Source: Undibacterium sp. Jales W-56
GTDB taxonomy: Bacteria > Pseudomonadota > Gammaproteobacteria > Burkholderiales > Burkholderiaceae_D
NCBI RefSeq assembly: GCF_025548535.1
Contig: NZ_JAJLQW010000002.1
Span: 62,001 to 126,000, forward strand
Direction: 5' to 3'
Length of the DNA: 64,000 nt
Under the pieces are notes generated by a model that was given only the letters and a program-made list of their open reading frames with translations, did no database searches and had not been told where the DNA came from. This document shows, in pieces, positions 16,893 through 24,823 of this stretch (positions are counted from its first letter, which is position 1; each line of letters starts with the position of its first letter). A program made the position numbers and the translations under genes.

Positions 16893-18203
16893 TTAGCTCA
16901 GTTCTTCCAGGCGCAATTTAGTCACCGCACCAAATACCGTCGATAAGCCTTCGATTTTTGCAATCGCCGACAAGATGTTTTTTTCCTGAGTCTGGTGAGT
17001 CAGGATGATGATGTCGGTTTTCTGTTCGCCTTCACCCGGTTCTTTTTGCAACATCGCATCGATAGAGATGGAGAAGTCCGCCAGGATTTTAGTCACATCG
17101 GCCAATACCCCGGCCTGATCCGCGACATGCATGCGCAGGTAGTAGCTGGTGACGATTTCCGACATAGGCAGGATAGGCAAGTTGCTCATCGCATTCGGCT
17201 GGAACGCCAGATGCGGCACGCGATGCTCCGGATCTGCGGTTGCCAGGCGCGTGATATCGACCAGATCCGCGATCACGGCAGACGCGGTCGGCTCCGCACC
17301 GGCACCTTTGCCGTAATACAGCGTCGCACCGACCGCATCGCCCTGCACCAGCACCGCATTCATCGCGCCTTCGACATTCGCGATCAGGCGCTTTTCCGGG
17401 ATCAGGGTCGGATGTACGCGCAGCTCTATGCCTTGTTCGGTGCGTTTGGTAATGCCGAGCAATTTGATGCGATAACCGAGCTGTTCGGCATAGCGGATAT
17501 CGGTTGCTTCGAGTTTGGTGATGCCTTCGACATGCGCTTTATCGAATTGCATAGGAATACCAAAGGCAATCGATGCCATGATGGTCGCCTTGTGTGCCGC
17601 ATCGACACCTTCGATATCGAAAGTCGGATCGGCTTCGGCATAGCCCAGCGCCTGAGCCTCTTTCAGCACCGTGTCGAAATCCAGGCCCTTGTCACGCATT
17701 TCTGACAAGATGAAATTCGTGGTGCCATTGATGATGCCGGCGATCCACTGTATGCGATTCGCTGTCAAGCCCTCACGCAAGGCCTTGATGATAGGAATGC
17801 CGCCGGCAACTGCGGCCTCAAACGCCACCATCACGCCCTTGGCTTGCGCCGCAGCAAAAATTTCATTGCCGTGCGTTGCCAGCAAAGCCTTGTTGGCTGT
17901 CACGACATGCTTGCCGTTGGCGATCGCCTTCAAGACCAAATCCTTGGCAATGCCATAACCGCCGATGAGTTCAATGACGATATCGATCTCTGGATTGGTC
18001 ACGACCAGGTTGGCGTCATTCACAACCTCGACTTCGCCATGAGTTAACTCACGCGCCCGCTCAACGTTCAGATCGGCCACCATGGCAATCTCAATCGAGC
18101 GGCCAGCGCGACGCGTAATTTCTTCCTGATTACGCTTCAAAACATTAAATGTGCCGGAGCCGACGGTGCCTATGCCTAACAGACCTACTTTGATGGGTTT
18201 CAT
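16893..18203 (-). CDS. hom: Homoserine dehydrogenase
   Basis: This 436-residue NAD(P)-dependent enzyme converts aspartate semialdehyde to homoserine, the branch point to threonine and methionine. The Rossmann motif GLLGIGTVGSGTF lies at about 8-20, the catalytic-domain signature (GIINGTTNFILSEM) at about 155-170, and a C-terminal ACT domain (about 355-430, YYLRMHVADQAGVLADV) is expected to bind threonine for feedback control. It lies downstream of alaA on the same strand with a structured 130-bp spacer. The usual Burkholderiales partner thrC is not next to it; a terminator and yhhQ follow instead. metY at 55.7 kb uses the methionine branch. Confidence 0.95.
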   Translation of the reverse strand: MKPIKVGLLGIGTVGSGTFNVLKRNQEEITRRAGRSIEIAMVADLNVERARELTHGEVEVVNDANLVVTNPEIDIVIELIGGYGIAKDLVLKAIANGKHVVTANKALLATHGNEIFAAAQAKGVMVAFEAAVAGGIPIIKALREGLTANRIQWIAGIINGTTNFILSEMRDKGLDFDTVLKEAQALGYAEADPTFDIEGVDAAHKATIMASIAFGIPMQFDKAHVEGITKLEATDIRYAEQLGYRIKLLGITKRTEQGIELRVHPTLIPEKRLIANVEGAMNAVLVQGDAVGATLYYGKGAGAEPTASAVIADLVDITRLATADPEHRVPHLAFQPNAMSNLPILPMSEIVTSYYLRMHVADQAGVLADVTKILADFSISIDAMLQKEPGEGEQKTDIIILTHQTQEKNILSAIAKIEGLSTVFGAVTKLRLEELS

Positions 18204-18234
18204 AATATGTTAACTAGTAAAAATTGGGTTTATT

Positions 18235-18330
18235 CTAGTTCGCAGAAGAAAGGAGAACAAGGCGCGCCGCCGGCAGCGCTTCAGCACAGTAAAGCTAAGC
18301 AACGCTGTTATCGTTTTTTCTGCGAACTGG
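18235..18330. repeat. Inverted-repeat element between alaA and hom
   Basis: AGTTCGCAGAA (18237-18247) and TTCTGCGAACT (18318-18328) are perfect 11-bp inverted repeats; with one G-T wobble the pairing extends to 18235/18330. They enclose 70 nt with their own pairing potential, including CAGCG/CGCTG and a GC-rich GGCGCGCC-GCCGGC segment. It fills nearly all of the alaA-hom spacer. It could be a palindromic mobile unit or a structured leader controlling hom. No target duplication is evident. Confidence 0.55.
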
Positions 18331-18332
18331 AA

Positions 18333-19562
18333 CTAATTGGTGCCGTGACGTTTTCGATACCCTTCAAGGAAATGCGAAATACGTCCGAATGCTTCAGTCA
18401 AATCATCCGTATTGGGCAGGAATACCACACGGAAGTGATCGGGATTGATCCAGTTAAATCCCGTTCCCTGCACCAACAACACGCGCTGCTCGGTCAGCAG
18501 CTCATGAATAAATTCCTGGTCGTCCTTGATCGGGTACATCAAAGGATCCAGCTTCGGAAACATATACAGTGCTGCTTTGGGCTTGACGCAAGTCACGCCC
18601 GGTATATCGGTCAATAATTTATGCGCCAGATCACGTTGCTTCAGCAAGCGTCCGCCCGGGCCGACCAGGTCATTGATACTCTGGTAACCGCCCAATGCAG
18701 TCTGGATCGCAAACTGGCCCGGGGCATTGGCACACAGGCGCATCGAGGCCAGCATATTCAAACCTTCAATATAATCCTTGGCGTGACGTTTTTCGCCTGA
18801 GACTATCATCCAGCCAGCGCGATAGCCGCAGGAACGATAGTTTTTCGAGAGACCGTTCAAGGTCAAAAACAAGACATCATCCGCTAAAGAAGCGATCGAG
18901 GTATGCGTTGCCTCGTCATATAAAGTCTTATCGTAGATTTCATCCGCGAATACCACTAGCTGGTGCTGGCGGGCGACGTCGACGATCTGCTGCAAAATCT
19001 CGACCGGGTATAAGGCGCCGGTAGGATTATTCGGATTGATCACCACGATGGCCTTGGTATTCGGCGTGATCTTGCGCTTGATGTCGTCAATGTCCGGCAT
19101 CCAGTCGGCACTCTCGTCGCAGACATAATGCACCGGTTTGCCGCCGGACAGGCTGACTGCCGCCGTCCACAAAGGATAATCGGGTGCCGGCACCAGTACT
19201 TCATCGCCGCCGTTGAGCAAGGCGTTCATCCCCATCACGATCAGCTCGGAGGCGCCGTTGCCGATGTAGATATCCTCTATCGTCACGCCACGGATATGCT
19301 TTTCCTGGGTGTAATGCATGATGGATTTGCGCGGCGCGAACATGCCCTTGGAGTCGGTATAGGCGGCGGCATTGTGCATGTTCAAGATCATATCCTGCAC
19401 GATCTCGTCAGGCGGATCGAAATTGAACACCGCCAGGTTGCCGATGTTCAGCTTGATGATCTTGTGACCTTCTTCTTCCATCTGTTTGGCTTTTTCCATG
19501 ACAGGACCACGGATGTCGTAACAGACGTCGGCTAATTTTTGTGATTTTTGTATGGGTCGCAC
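18333..19562 (-). CDS. alaA: Glutamate-pyruvate aminotransferase AlaA-like
   Basis: This 409-residue fold type I PLP aminotransferase closely follows E. coli AlaA (405 residues), which makes alanine from pyruvate and glutamate. Matching blocks include VCYDIRGPVMEKAK, EDIYIGNGASELIV, VPAPDYPLWTAAVSLSGGKP, NPNNPTGALY and DEIYDKTLYD. The PLP Lys is in LNGLSKNYRSCGYRAGW. The frame is open to 19694, but a GTG at 19562 gives MRPIQKSQKLADV, the family start, and has AAGGA 8 nt upstream (19571-19575), so the longer start is rejected. It precedes hom on the same strand, a conserved Burkholderiales order. Confidence 0.93.
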   Translation of the reverse strand: MRPIQKSQKLADVCYDIRGPVMEKAKQMEEEGHKIIKLNIGNLAVFNFDPPDEIVQDMILNMHNAAAYTDSKGMFAPRKSIMHYTQEKHIRGVTIEDIYIGNGASELIVMGMNALLNGGDEVLVPAPDYPLWTAAVSLSGGKPVHYVCDESADWMPDIDDIKRKITPNTKAIVVINPNNPTGALYPVEILQQIVDVARQHQLVVFADEIYDKTLYDEATHTSIASLADDVLFLTLNGLSKNYRSCGYRAGWMIVSGEKRHAKDYIEGLNMLASMRLCANAPGQFAIQTALGGYQSINDLVGPGGRLLKQRDLAHKLLTDIPGVTCVKPKAALYMFPKLDPLMYPIKDDQEFIHELLTEQRVLLVQGTGFNWINPDHFRVVFLPNTDDLTEAFGRISHFLEGYRKRHGTN

Positions 19563-19788
19563 TGCGGCAATCCTTGCTAATATTGGGGCTGCAGTACAGG
19601 GAAATGCTGCACTGCCGAACGTTCCATTCTGCCTAATACACACATTTTTATCAATGCGTTTCGTCGAATAATCTAATTTTATTCGTTCCTGCATGGCATT
19701 CGCCTTGATTTTGCCATCGTTTAGTTGGTGTTGATAAAAATAGACTTTGCCGGTATGCCCCCAGAAATATATTAATTTCCAAATGAAT

Positions 19789-19985
19789 AGGACTTACGCA
19801 AAAGCCAACACACTCACCACCGAGACACGGAGAAAAGCAAGCGGAACTGCTTCAATTGCATGTGAATATCAAAACGAATCCGCAAGCAGGGTGCGCCTGT
19901 TGGCACGAAATGCCTCGGAAAGCCGCATCCAGCCTGCGGCTTCAATGACATGGAACTAAGCGGCTTGCCGTTTTGCGTAAATTCT
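19789..19985 (-). mobile_element. Miniature inverted-repeat element, copy A
   Basis: A 197-bp non-coding element begins with AGGACTTACGCAAAA and ends with the inverted match TTTTGCGTAAATTCT (13 of 15 positions). Direct repeats AATGAAT flank it on both sides (19782-19788 and 19986-19992). The internal GAAAGCCGCATCCAGCCTGC shows it is in the opposite orientation to copies at 37473 and 44785. No transposase frame is present, so it would have to be moved by an element elsewhere. Confidence 0.8.
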
Positions 19986-20069
19986 AATGAATTGCAAGGT
20001 TTCAACTACGGCAATATTGCCCTGGGTGGTTTTGTTGCGGATTAAAACACACGATGAATCGAACCGGGA

Positions 20070-20100
20070 TTGTGACTAGGACAAGTAAAAAAGTTACAAT
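20070..20100 (+). promoter_or_regulatory. Possible promoter of the arn locus
   Basis: TTGTGA (20070-20075) and TACAAT (20095-20100) are separated by 19 bp, slightly longer than optimal, and precede the Mth938-like start by 39 nt. No PmrA-like or other activator box is recognised. Confidence 0.35.
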
Positions 20101-20139
20101 GCCGCACTCATCAGTTACCCAATTAATCGAGCACCCCAG

Positions 20140-20517
20140 ATGAAGCTGCACTCCACTGCCACCCAGCAATATCAAACCATCACTGCCTACGATCGGGACA
20201 GTGTCGAAATCAATGCGATTACCTATAAGCATAGTCTGATTGTTTTGCCTGAGACCAAACCCGAGCAATGGTCGGCGACCAGTTTTGACGGCTTGAGCGC
20301 GGCAGACTTTGCGCAGATCGAAGCGACGGTGCCGGACGTGGTTATTTTAGGCACGGGTCTGAAACAACGATTCGTGCACCCTAAATTGACTGCCGCCCTG
20401 GCAGCGAAACGCATCGGCGTTGAATGCATGGACAATCAGGCGGCCTGCCGCACCTACAATATTTTGATGGCTGAGGGGCGTAAAGTCGCCCTGGCCCTGA
20501 TCATGGAAGCTGCATGA
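20140..20517 (+). CDS. Mth938-like domain protein
   Basis: This 125-residue protein is a member of the Mth938-like (DUF498, NDUFAF3-related) family, small alpha/beta proteins of unknown biochemical role. The family blocks SFDGLSAADF, VVILGTGLKQRF, LAAKRIGVECMDNQAACRTYNILMAEGR can be seen. The stop overlaps the arnT start by 4 nt (ATGA), so it is coupled to the lipid A modification genes, although family members in other proteobacteria sit beside unrelated genes. No signal peptide or membrane segment is present. Confidence 0.85.
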   Translation: MKLHSTATQQYQTITAYDRDSVEINAITYKHSLIVLPETKPEQWSATSFDGLSAADFAQIEATVPDVVILGTGLKQRFVHPKLTAALAAKRIGVECMDNQAACRTYNILMAEGRKVALALIMEAA

Positions 20518-22220
20518 AACAACACCGTTCTCCTTACGATTCGCCGACGACACTATGGCTGATCGCGCTGGTTTTTTTGCTGGCCTGGCTGTATATGCTC
20601 GGTGCGCGTACTTTAGTGCCAACCGATGAGGGGCGTTACGCCGAGATGGCGCGCGAAATGGTCGCGACCGGCGACTGGATTACGCTGCGCCTGAATGGCA
20701 TCAAGTATTTTGAAAAACCGCCGCTGCAAAACTGGATGAATGCGATCAGTTTTGAGTTATTTGGCCTCGGCGAATGGCAGGCACGATTGTGGACCGGCCT
20801 GTGCGGCCTGCTGGGTATCGCGGTCACCGCTTATGCGGGATTCAAAGTATTCAATCGCCGGATCGGCATCAGTGCTGCGCTGATTTTGGGGTCCAGTTTT
20901 TTGTGGTTCGGCCTGGGACATATCAATACGCTGGATATGGGCTTGTCCGGCATGATGACTTTAAGCTTATGCGGTTTGCTGCTGGCGCAAAGACCCGACG
21001 CCAGTGCTGCTGAACAGCGCTACGGTATGTTGCTATGCTGGGTCGGCATGGCATTGGCGAGTATGTCAAAAGGGCCGATTGGCCTGGTCCTGCCAGGTGC
21101 GGCATTGGTCATTTACACCTTGGCGACGCGCGACTGGGCCTTATGGAGCCGTCTGCACCTGGGTAAAGGCCTGCTGGTATTTTTCGTGATTACCGCGCCC
21201 TGGTTTATTTTGGTCTGGCAAAAGAATCCTGAGCATCCTTACTTCTTTTTTATTCACGAAAATTTTCAGCGCTTCACCAGCAAAGTACATCATCGTGAAG
21301 GTGCCTGGTATTACTTTTTCCCCATCCTCATTTTAGGAATCCTGCCCTGGCTTGGTCTGCTGCTGCAGGGTCTTTGGTCGGGCCTGCGAGAGCAAGCGAC
21401 GTCGAAGAGTTTTCAGCCAAAAAAGATGTTGCTGATCTGGTCCGTCTTCATCTTCGTATTTTTCAGTATGTCAGGCTCAAAATTACCCTCGTATATTTTG
21501 CCTATTTTTCCTGCCCTGGCCTTGCTGATTGCCGCTCAATTGGAGCGCGCATCGCTGATGTCGTTGCGGGTGACAACGGTTTTATTTGGCTTGCTCGGCT
21601 TGGCCGGATTGATTTTTGCCGGGAAAGTGGGCGGCCTGACGACATTGGCTTATGAAATTCCACTTTATCAAGCCTATGAACCCTGGGCTTATGCCGCCGC
21701 CGCGATTGCCCTGGCAGGCGGTGCCTTGGCGACCTACTTAGTCGGGCGCAATAAGGATGCCGCCGTCCTTACTCTGGCCGTGGCCAGTTTTATCGCATGG
21801 CAAGCATTGTTTCTCGGACACGAGCCCTTGGGGCGTTATAGCGCCGGCTTGCAGCATGTCGCGGCGATCCAGGCTGAATTAACGCCGACCACGCCAATTT
21901 ATGCGGTCGGTCGCTACGAACAGGCGCTGCCCTTCTATTTGCAGCGCACGCTGATACTGGTGGAGCATCCGGATGAAATGGAGTTCGGCCTGCAACAGCA
22001 ACCCGAACTCTGGATACCCAAGCGCGCAGATTTCGTTGCCAAGTGGCGCGACTACAGTGTCAGCGGCAAAGCGGCAGTAGCCATTATCCGTACCGACATT
22101 TATGAAAAATTCGTCCAGGAGCAAGTGCCAATGCGCGTGATCGGCCAAGATCCAAGGCGCGTCATTGTGTCCAACCTCCTTACTCAACCAACTTCAACCA
22201 CAAATCCAGCGGCAAAATAA
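20514..22220 (+). CDS. arnT: Lipid A 4-amino-4-deoxy-L-arabinose transferase, ArnT-like
   Basis: This 568-residue integral membrane glycosyltransferase of the ArnT/PMT (GT83) class would transfer Ara4N from undecaprenyl phosphate to lipid A phosphates on the periplasmic side. The first periplasmic loop TDEGRYAEMAREMVATGDWITLRLNGIKYFEKPPLQNWM (about 38-77) contains the conserved catalytic acidic residue and the substrate-contacting FEKPPL motif. About 12 membrane helices and a periplasmic C-terminal domain follow. The length is close to E. coli ArnT (550). Gene order differs from enterobacterial arnBCADTEF: the transferase comes first. Specificity for Ara4N rests on the neighbours arnB, arnC, arnA-like and arnD. 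Confidence 0.9.
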   Translation: MKQHRSPYDSPTTLWLIALVFLLAWLYMLGARTLVPTDEGRYAEMAREMVATGDWITLRLNGIKYFEKPPLQNWMNAISFELFGLGEWQARLWTGLCGLLGIAVTAYAGFKVFNRRIGISAALILGSSFLWFGLGHINTLDMGLSGMMTLSLCGLLLAQRPDASAAEQRYGMLLCWVGMALASMSKGPIGLVLPGAALVIYTLATRDWALWSRLHLGKGLLVFFVITAPWFILVWQKNPEHPYFFFIHENFQRFTSKVHHREGAWYYFFPILILGILPWLGLLLQGLWSGLREQATSKSFQPKKMLLIWSVFIFVFFSMSGSKLPSYILPIFPALALLIAAQLERASLMSLRVTTVLFGLLGLAGLIFAGKVGGLTTLAYEIPLYQAYEPWAYAAAAIALAGGALATYLVGRNKDAAVLTLAVASFIAWQALFLGHEPLGRYSAGLQHVAAIQAELTPTTPIYAVGRYEQALPFYLQRTLILVEHPDEMEFGLQQQPELWIPKRADFVAKWRDYSVSGKAAVAIIRTDIYEKFVQEQVPMRVIGQDPRRVIVSNLLTQPTSTTNPAAK

Positions 22221-22221
22221 G

Positions 22222-22593
22222 ATGAATATAGGTACTTTTGGTTTTATCCTGACCGGCATTTTCCTGAATGCGTTTGCGCAACTGCTGCTCAAGCAAGGCA
22301 CCAGGGCAGTGGGCGCGATCCACCTGACGGCAGAAAATTGGTTTTCAATCGCGCTGCAACTGGCGACCCAGTTGCCGATCATCGGCGGGCTGACATGTTA
22401 TGTGATGTCGGTGATCGTCTGGATTATCGGCTTGTCGCGTGTCGATGTAACGATTGCGTATCCGCTGCTGTCGATTGGCTATGTCGTGAATGCATTGGGA
22501 GCCTGGTATTTCCTCGGCGAAGTGATGTCCCTGCAACGCATGCTGGCAATCCTGGTGATCATCATCGGGGTCGCCCTGCTGGTCAAAAGTTGA
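22222..22593 (+). CDS. SMR/EamA-type small membrane protein, ArnE/ArnF-like flippase
   Basis: This 123-residue protein has four predicted membrane helices and resembles the small-multidrug-resistance-like ArnE and ArnF, which together move undecaprenyl-phosphate-Ara4N across the inner membrane in E. coli. Family features are the N-terminal NAFAQLLLKQGTRA helix and the C-terminal SVIWIIGLSRVDVTIAYPLLSIGYVVNALGAWYFLGE. The ATG at 22222 follows the arnT stop by one base. Only one such gene is present, so the flippase would have to be a homodimer or use a partner encoded elsewhere (inference). Confidence 0.85.
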   Translation: MNIGTFGFILTGIFLNAFAQLLLKQGTRAVGAIHLTAENWFSIALQLATQLPIIGGLTCYVMSVIVWIIGLSRVDVTIAYPLLSIGYVVNALGAWYFLGEVMSLQRMLAILVIIIGVALLVKS

Positions 22594-22606
22594 CCGCAAT
22601 CATTTA

Positions 22607-22688
22607 GGTTTTATGGGGAGTATAGGTAGAAATAGACCTTAACCCGCATGTTTTATAGCGATCTTAAAAAATACCCCAGATCAGTATA
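22607..22688. repeat. Intergenic palindrome-ended repeat, copy inside the arn locus
   Basis: Between the SMR gene and arnB lies ATGGGGAGTATAGG (22613-22626), the core CCGCATGTTTTAT (22644-22656, identical to 80-92), a TTAAAAAATAC tract and a terminal CAGTATA. The first 22 nt are an exact reverse complement of 13322-13343. It shares its layout with the copies at 43, 53662 and 61713 and may separate two transcription units within the locus. Confidence 0.65.
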
Positions 22689-22712
22689 GATAATTATCAA
22701 AAGGAATTCGTC

Positions 22713-23840
22713 ATGACTACCGCCCTGCCCTTTCTACCTTTCACCAAACCGACTATCGATGAAGAGACGATTGCCGCGGTTGGCAATGTCTTGCGTTCCG
22801 GCTGGCTGACTAGCGGCCCTAATGTGCAGGCGCTGGAAGCGCAATTGTCGGACTATTTTGGCGGTCGTCCGGTACGCACCTATAACTCAGGCACTTGCAC
22901 CATGGAAATCGCCTTGCGCATCGCCGGCATCGGTGCCGGCGACGAAGTGATTACCACACCGAATTCCTGGGTCGCCACTGCGAATGTGATTATCGAAGTC
23001 GGCGCCACGCCGGTATTTGTCGATATCGAGGCCCGCAGCCACAATATCGATCTGGACAAGGTCGAAGCGGCCATCACGCCACGCACCAAGGCCATTATCC
23101 CGGTCCACATGTGCGGCCTGCCTTGCGATATGGATAAGCTGTATGCAATCGCCAGGAAACACAATCTGCGCGTAGTCGAAGATGCAGCACAAGCCATCGG
23201 CTCGACCTGGAAAGGCCAGCGCATCGGCGCCTTTGGCGACTTTGCCTCATTCAGCTTTCAGGTGAATAAAAACATCATGACCGGCGAAGGCGGTTGCCTG
23301 GTGTTGAATAACGCCGAAGAAGCCCGTCTGGCGGAAAAATATCGCCTGCAAGGCGTGACCCGCAGCGGTCTCGATGGCATTGATGTGGACGTGCTCGGTG
23401 GCAAATACAATATGACCGACATCGCCGCTGCGATTGGCTTGGGCCAGATGAAGCATCTGACGGAATTTAATGCTAAACGCAAGGCGCTGGCCCAGCACTA
23501 TTTCGCGGCCTTTGGTCAAGACTTTGAAGCACGGAGCGGCGCTGAATTGCCCATCGCCGATTTTGAGAACAGCAACTGGCATATGTTCCACATCGTTTTA
23601 CCGGAACGGATTAAGCGCAGCGAATTCATGCAGCAGATGATGGAGGCTGGCATCGGTCTCGGTTATCACTACCGCGCAATCCATTTGTTCAGCTATTATC
23701 GTGCTCGCGGCTTTACCGATGGCATGTTCCCGATTGCAGAACGGGTCGGCAAACAGATCGTGACGCTGCCCTTATTCCCAAGCATGACCGAAGCCGATGT
23801 CGAAAGAGTCGTGACTGCGGTAAAATCTCGCCTTTCCTAA
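22713..23840 (+). CDS. arnB: UDP-4-amino-4-deoxy-L-arabinose aminotransferase, ArnB-like
   Basis: This 375-residue DegT/DnrJ/EryC1/StrS-type PLP aminotransferase would convert UDP-Ara4O and glutamate to UDP-Ara4N. It begins with PFLPFTKPTIDEETI, and shows the substrate region SGWLTSGPNVQALE, the cofactor region VVEDAAQAIGSTW, and the PLP-binding Lys in SFQVNKNIMTGEGG (about 180-193). Length is close to E. coli ArnB (379-385). AGGA lies before the ATG. It follows a repeat element, so it may start a second transcription unit, and is followed closely by arnC. Confidence 0.9.
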   Translation: MTTALPFLPFTKPTIDEETIAAVGNVLRSGWLTSGPNVQALEAQLSDYFGGRPVRTYNSGTCTMEIALRIAGIGAGDEVITTPNSWVATANVIIEVGATPVFVDIEARSHNIDLDKVEAAITPRTKAIIPVHMCGLPCDMDKLYAIARKHNLRVVEDAAQAIGSTWKGQRIGAFGDFASFSFQVNKNIMTGEGGCLVLNNAEEARLAEKYRLQGVTRSGLDGIDVDVLGGKYNMTDIAAAIGLGQMKHLTEFNAKRKALAQHYFAAFGQDFEARSGAELPIADFENSNWHMFHIVLPERIKRSEFMQQMMEAGIGLGYHYRAIHLFSYYRARGFTDGMFPIAERVGKQIVTLPLFPSMTEADVERVVTAVKSRLS

Positions 23841-23856
23841 TTTTGAGCCACGTTTG

Positions 23857-24822
23857 ATGAAACCAGAACTTTCCGTCGTCATTCCCGTTTATAACGAAGA
23901 GTCCGGCCTGGCTCAGTTATATGCGCGTCTGTATCCCGCCCTGGATGCATTGGCAGCGCGCGGCGTCAGCTATGAGATTGTGTTCGTCAATGACGGTAGC
24001 CGCGACAACACCGCTGCGATGCTCGCCGATCAATTCCGCCTGCGTCCCGATGTGACGCGCGTGGTGCTGTTCAATGGCAATTACGGTCAGCACATGGCGA
24101 TTCTGGCGGGTTTCCAGGCAACGCATGGGAATATCGTCGTGACTCTGGATGCAGATCTGCAAAATCCACCGGAAGAAATTGGCGCGCTGGTCGACAAGAT
24201 GCGCGAAGGCTTCGACTACGTCGGTTCGATACGCCGCAAGCGCCAGGACTCTGTCTGGCGCACTTATGCCTCCAAAGCGATGAACCAGATCCGCGAAAAA
24301 ATCACCCGCATCAAAATTACCGACCAGGGCAATATGCTGCGCGCCTACGGCCGCAATGTGATTGATCTGATTAATCAGTGCAATGAAGTCAACACCTTTG
24401 TACCGGCACTCGCCTACACTTTTGCCCGCAAGCCGACCGAGATCACCGTTGAGCATGAGGAACGTGCGGCGGGCGAATCCAAGTATTCCCTATACAGCCT
24501 GATCCGCTTGAATTTCGATCTGATGACCGGTTTTTCCATCATGCCTTTGCAGCTATTCTCTATGCTGGGCATGGTGTTGTCCGTGGCTTCCGGTTTGCTC
24601 GTGTTTTTATTGCTGATACGTCGCTTTGTATTAGGCGCAGAGGCGGAAGGCCTGTTCACTTTATTTGCGATCGCCTTCTTCATGATGGGCGTGATCTTGT
24701 TCGGCATCGGTTTGCTGGGCGAATATGTAGGTCGCATTTATCAACAGGTCCGGGGACGTCCACGCTATGTGGTGCAGGCAATCCTCGAGCAAACCAGTAC
24801 CGACGCCGCAGAAACCAACTAA
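23857..24822 (+). CDS. arnC: Undecaprenyl-phosphate Ara4FN transferase, ArnC-like
   Basis: This 321-residue family 2 glycosyltransferase would transfer 4-deoxy-4-formamido-L-arabinose from UDP to undecaprenyl phosphate. The N-terminal catalytic domain has SVVIPVYNEESGL, VNDGSRDNT and the metal-binding VTLDADLQNPPEEI (about 92-105). Two membrane helices near the C-terminus (MPLQLFSMLGMVLSVASGLL and FAIAFFMMGVILFGIGLLGEYVGR) are those of ArnC-like enzymes. The ATG at 23857 is preferred over the adjacent TTG. It starts 16 nt after arnB ends, and the next gene begins one base after its stop. Confidence 0.9.
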   Translation: MKPELSVVIPVYNEESGLAQLYARLYPALDALAARGVSYEIVFVNDGSRDNTAAMLADQFRLRPDVTRVVLFNGNYGQHMAILAGFQATHGNIVVTLDADLQNPPEEIGALVDKMREGFDYVGSIRRKRQDSVWRTYASKAMNQIREKITRIKITDQGNMLRAYGRNVIDLINQCNEVNTFVPALAYTFARKPTEITVEHEERAAGESKYSLYSLIRLNFDLMTGFSIMPLQLFSMLGMVLSVASGLLVFLLLIRRFVLGAEAEGLFTLFAIAFFMMGVILFGIGLLGEYVGRIYQQVRGRPRYVVQAILEQTSTDAAETN

Positions 24823-24823
24823 G

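Larger units (their letters stand above)
19563..20139. other. Intergenic region upstream of alaA and the arn locus
   Basis: This 577-bp gap separates divergent alaA and the arn locus. It holds the alaA ribosome-binding site (19571-19575), a miniature transposable element (19789-19985) flanked by AATGAAT duplications, and a possible promoter at 20070-20100 for the arn locus. No gene is supported; the longer N-terminal reading of alaA into 19694 shows no family similarity. Confidence 0.6.

Noticed and set aside
19563-19694. Longer N-terminus for AlaA starting at 19694
   Set aside because: The extra 44 residues have no family similarity, while GTG at 19562 with AAGGA 8 nt upstream gives the normal AlaA start.
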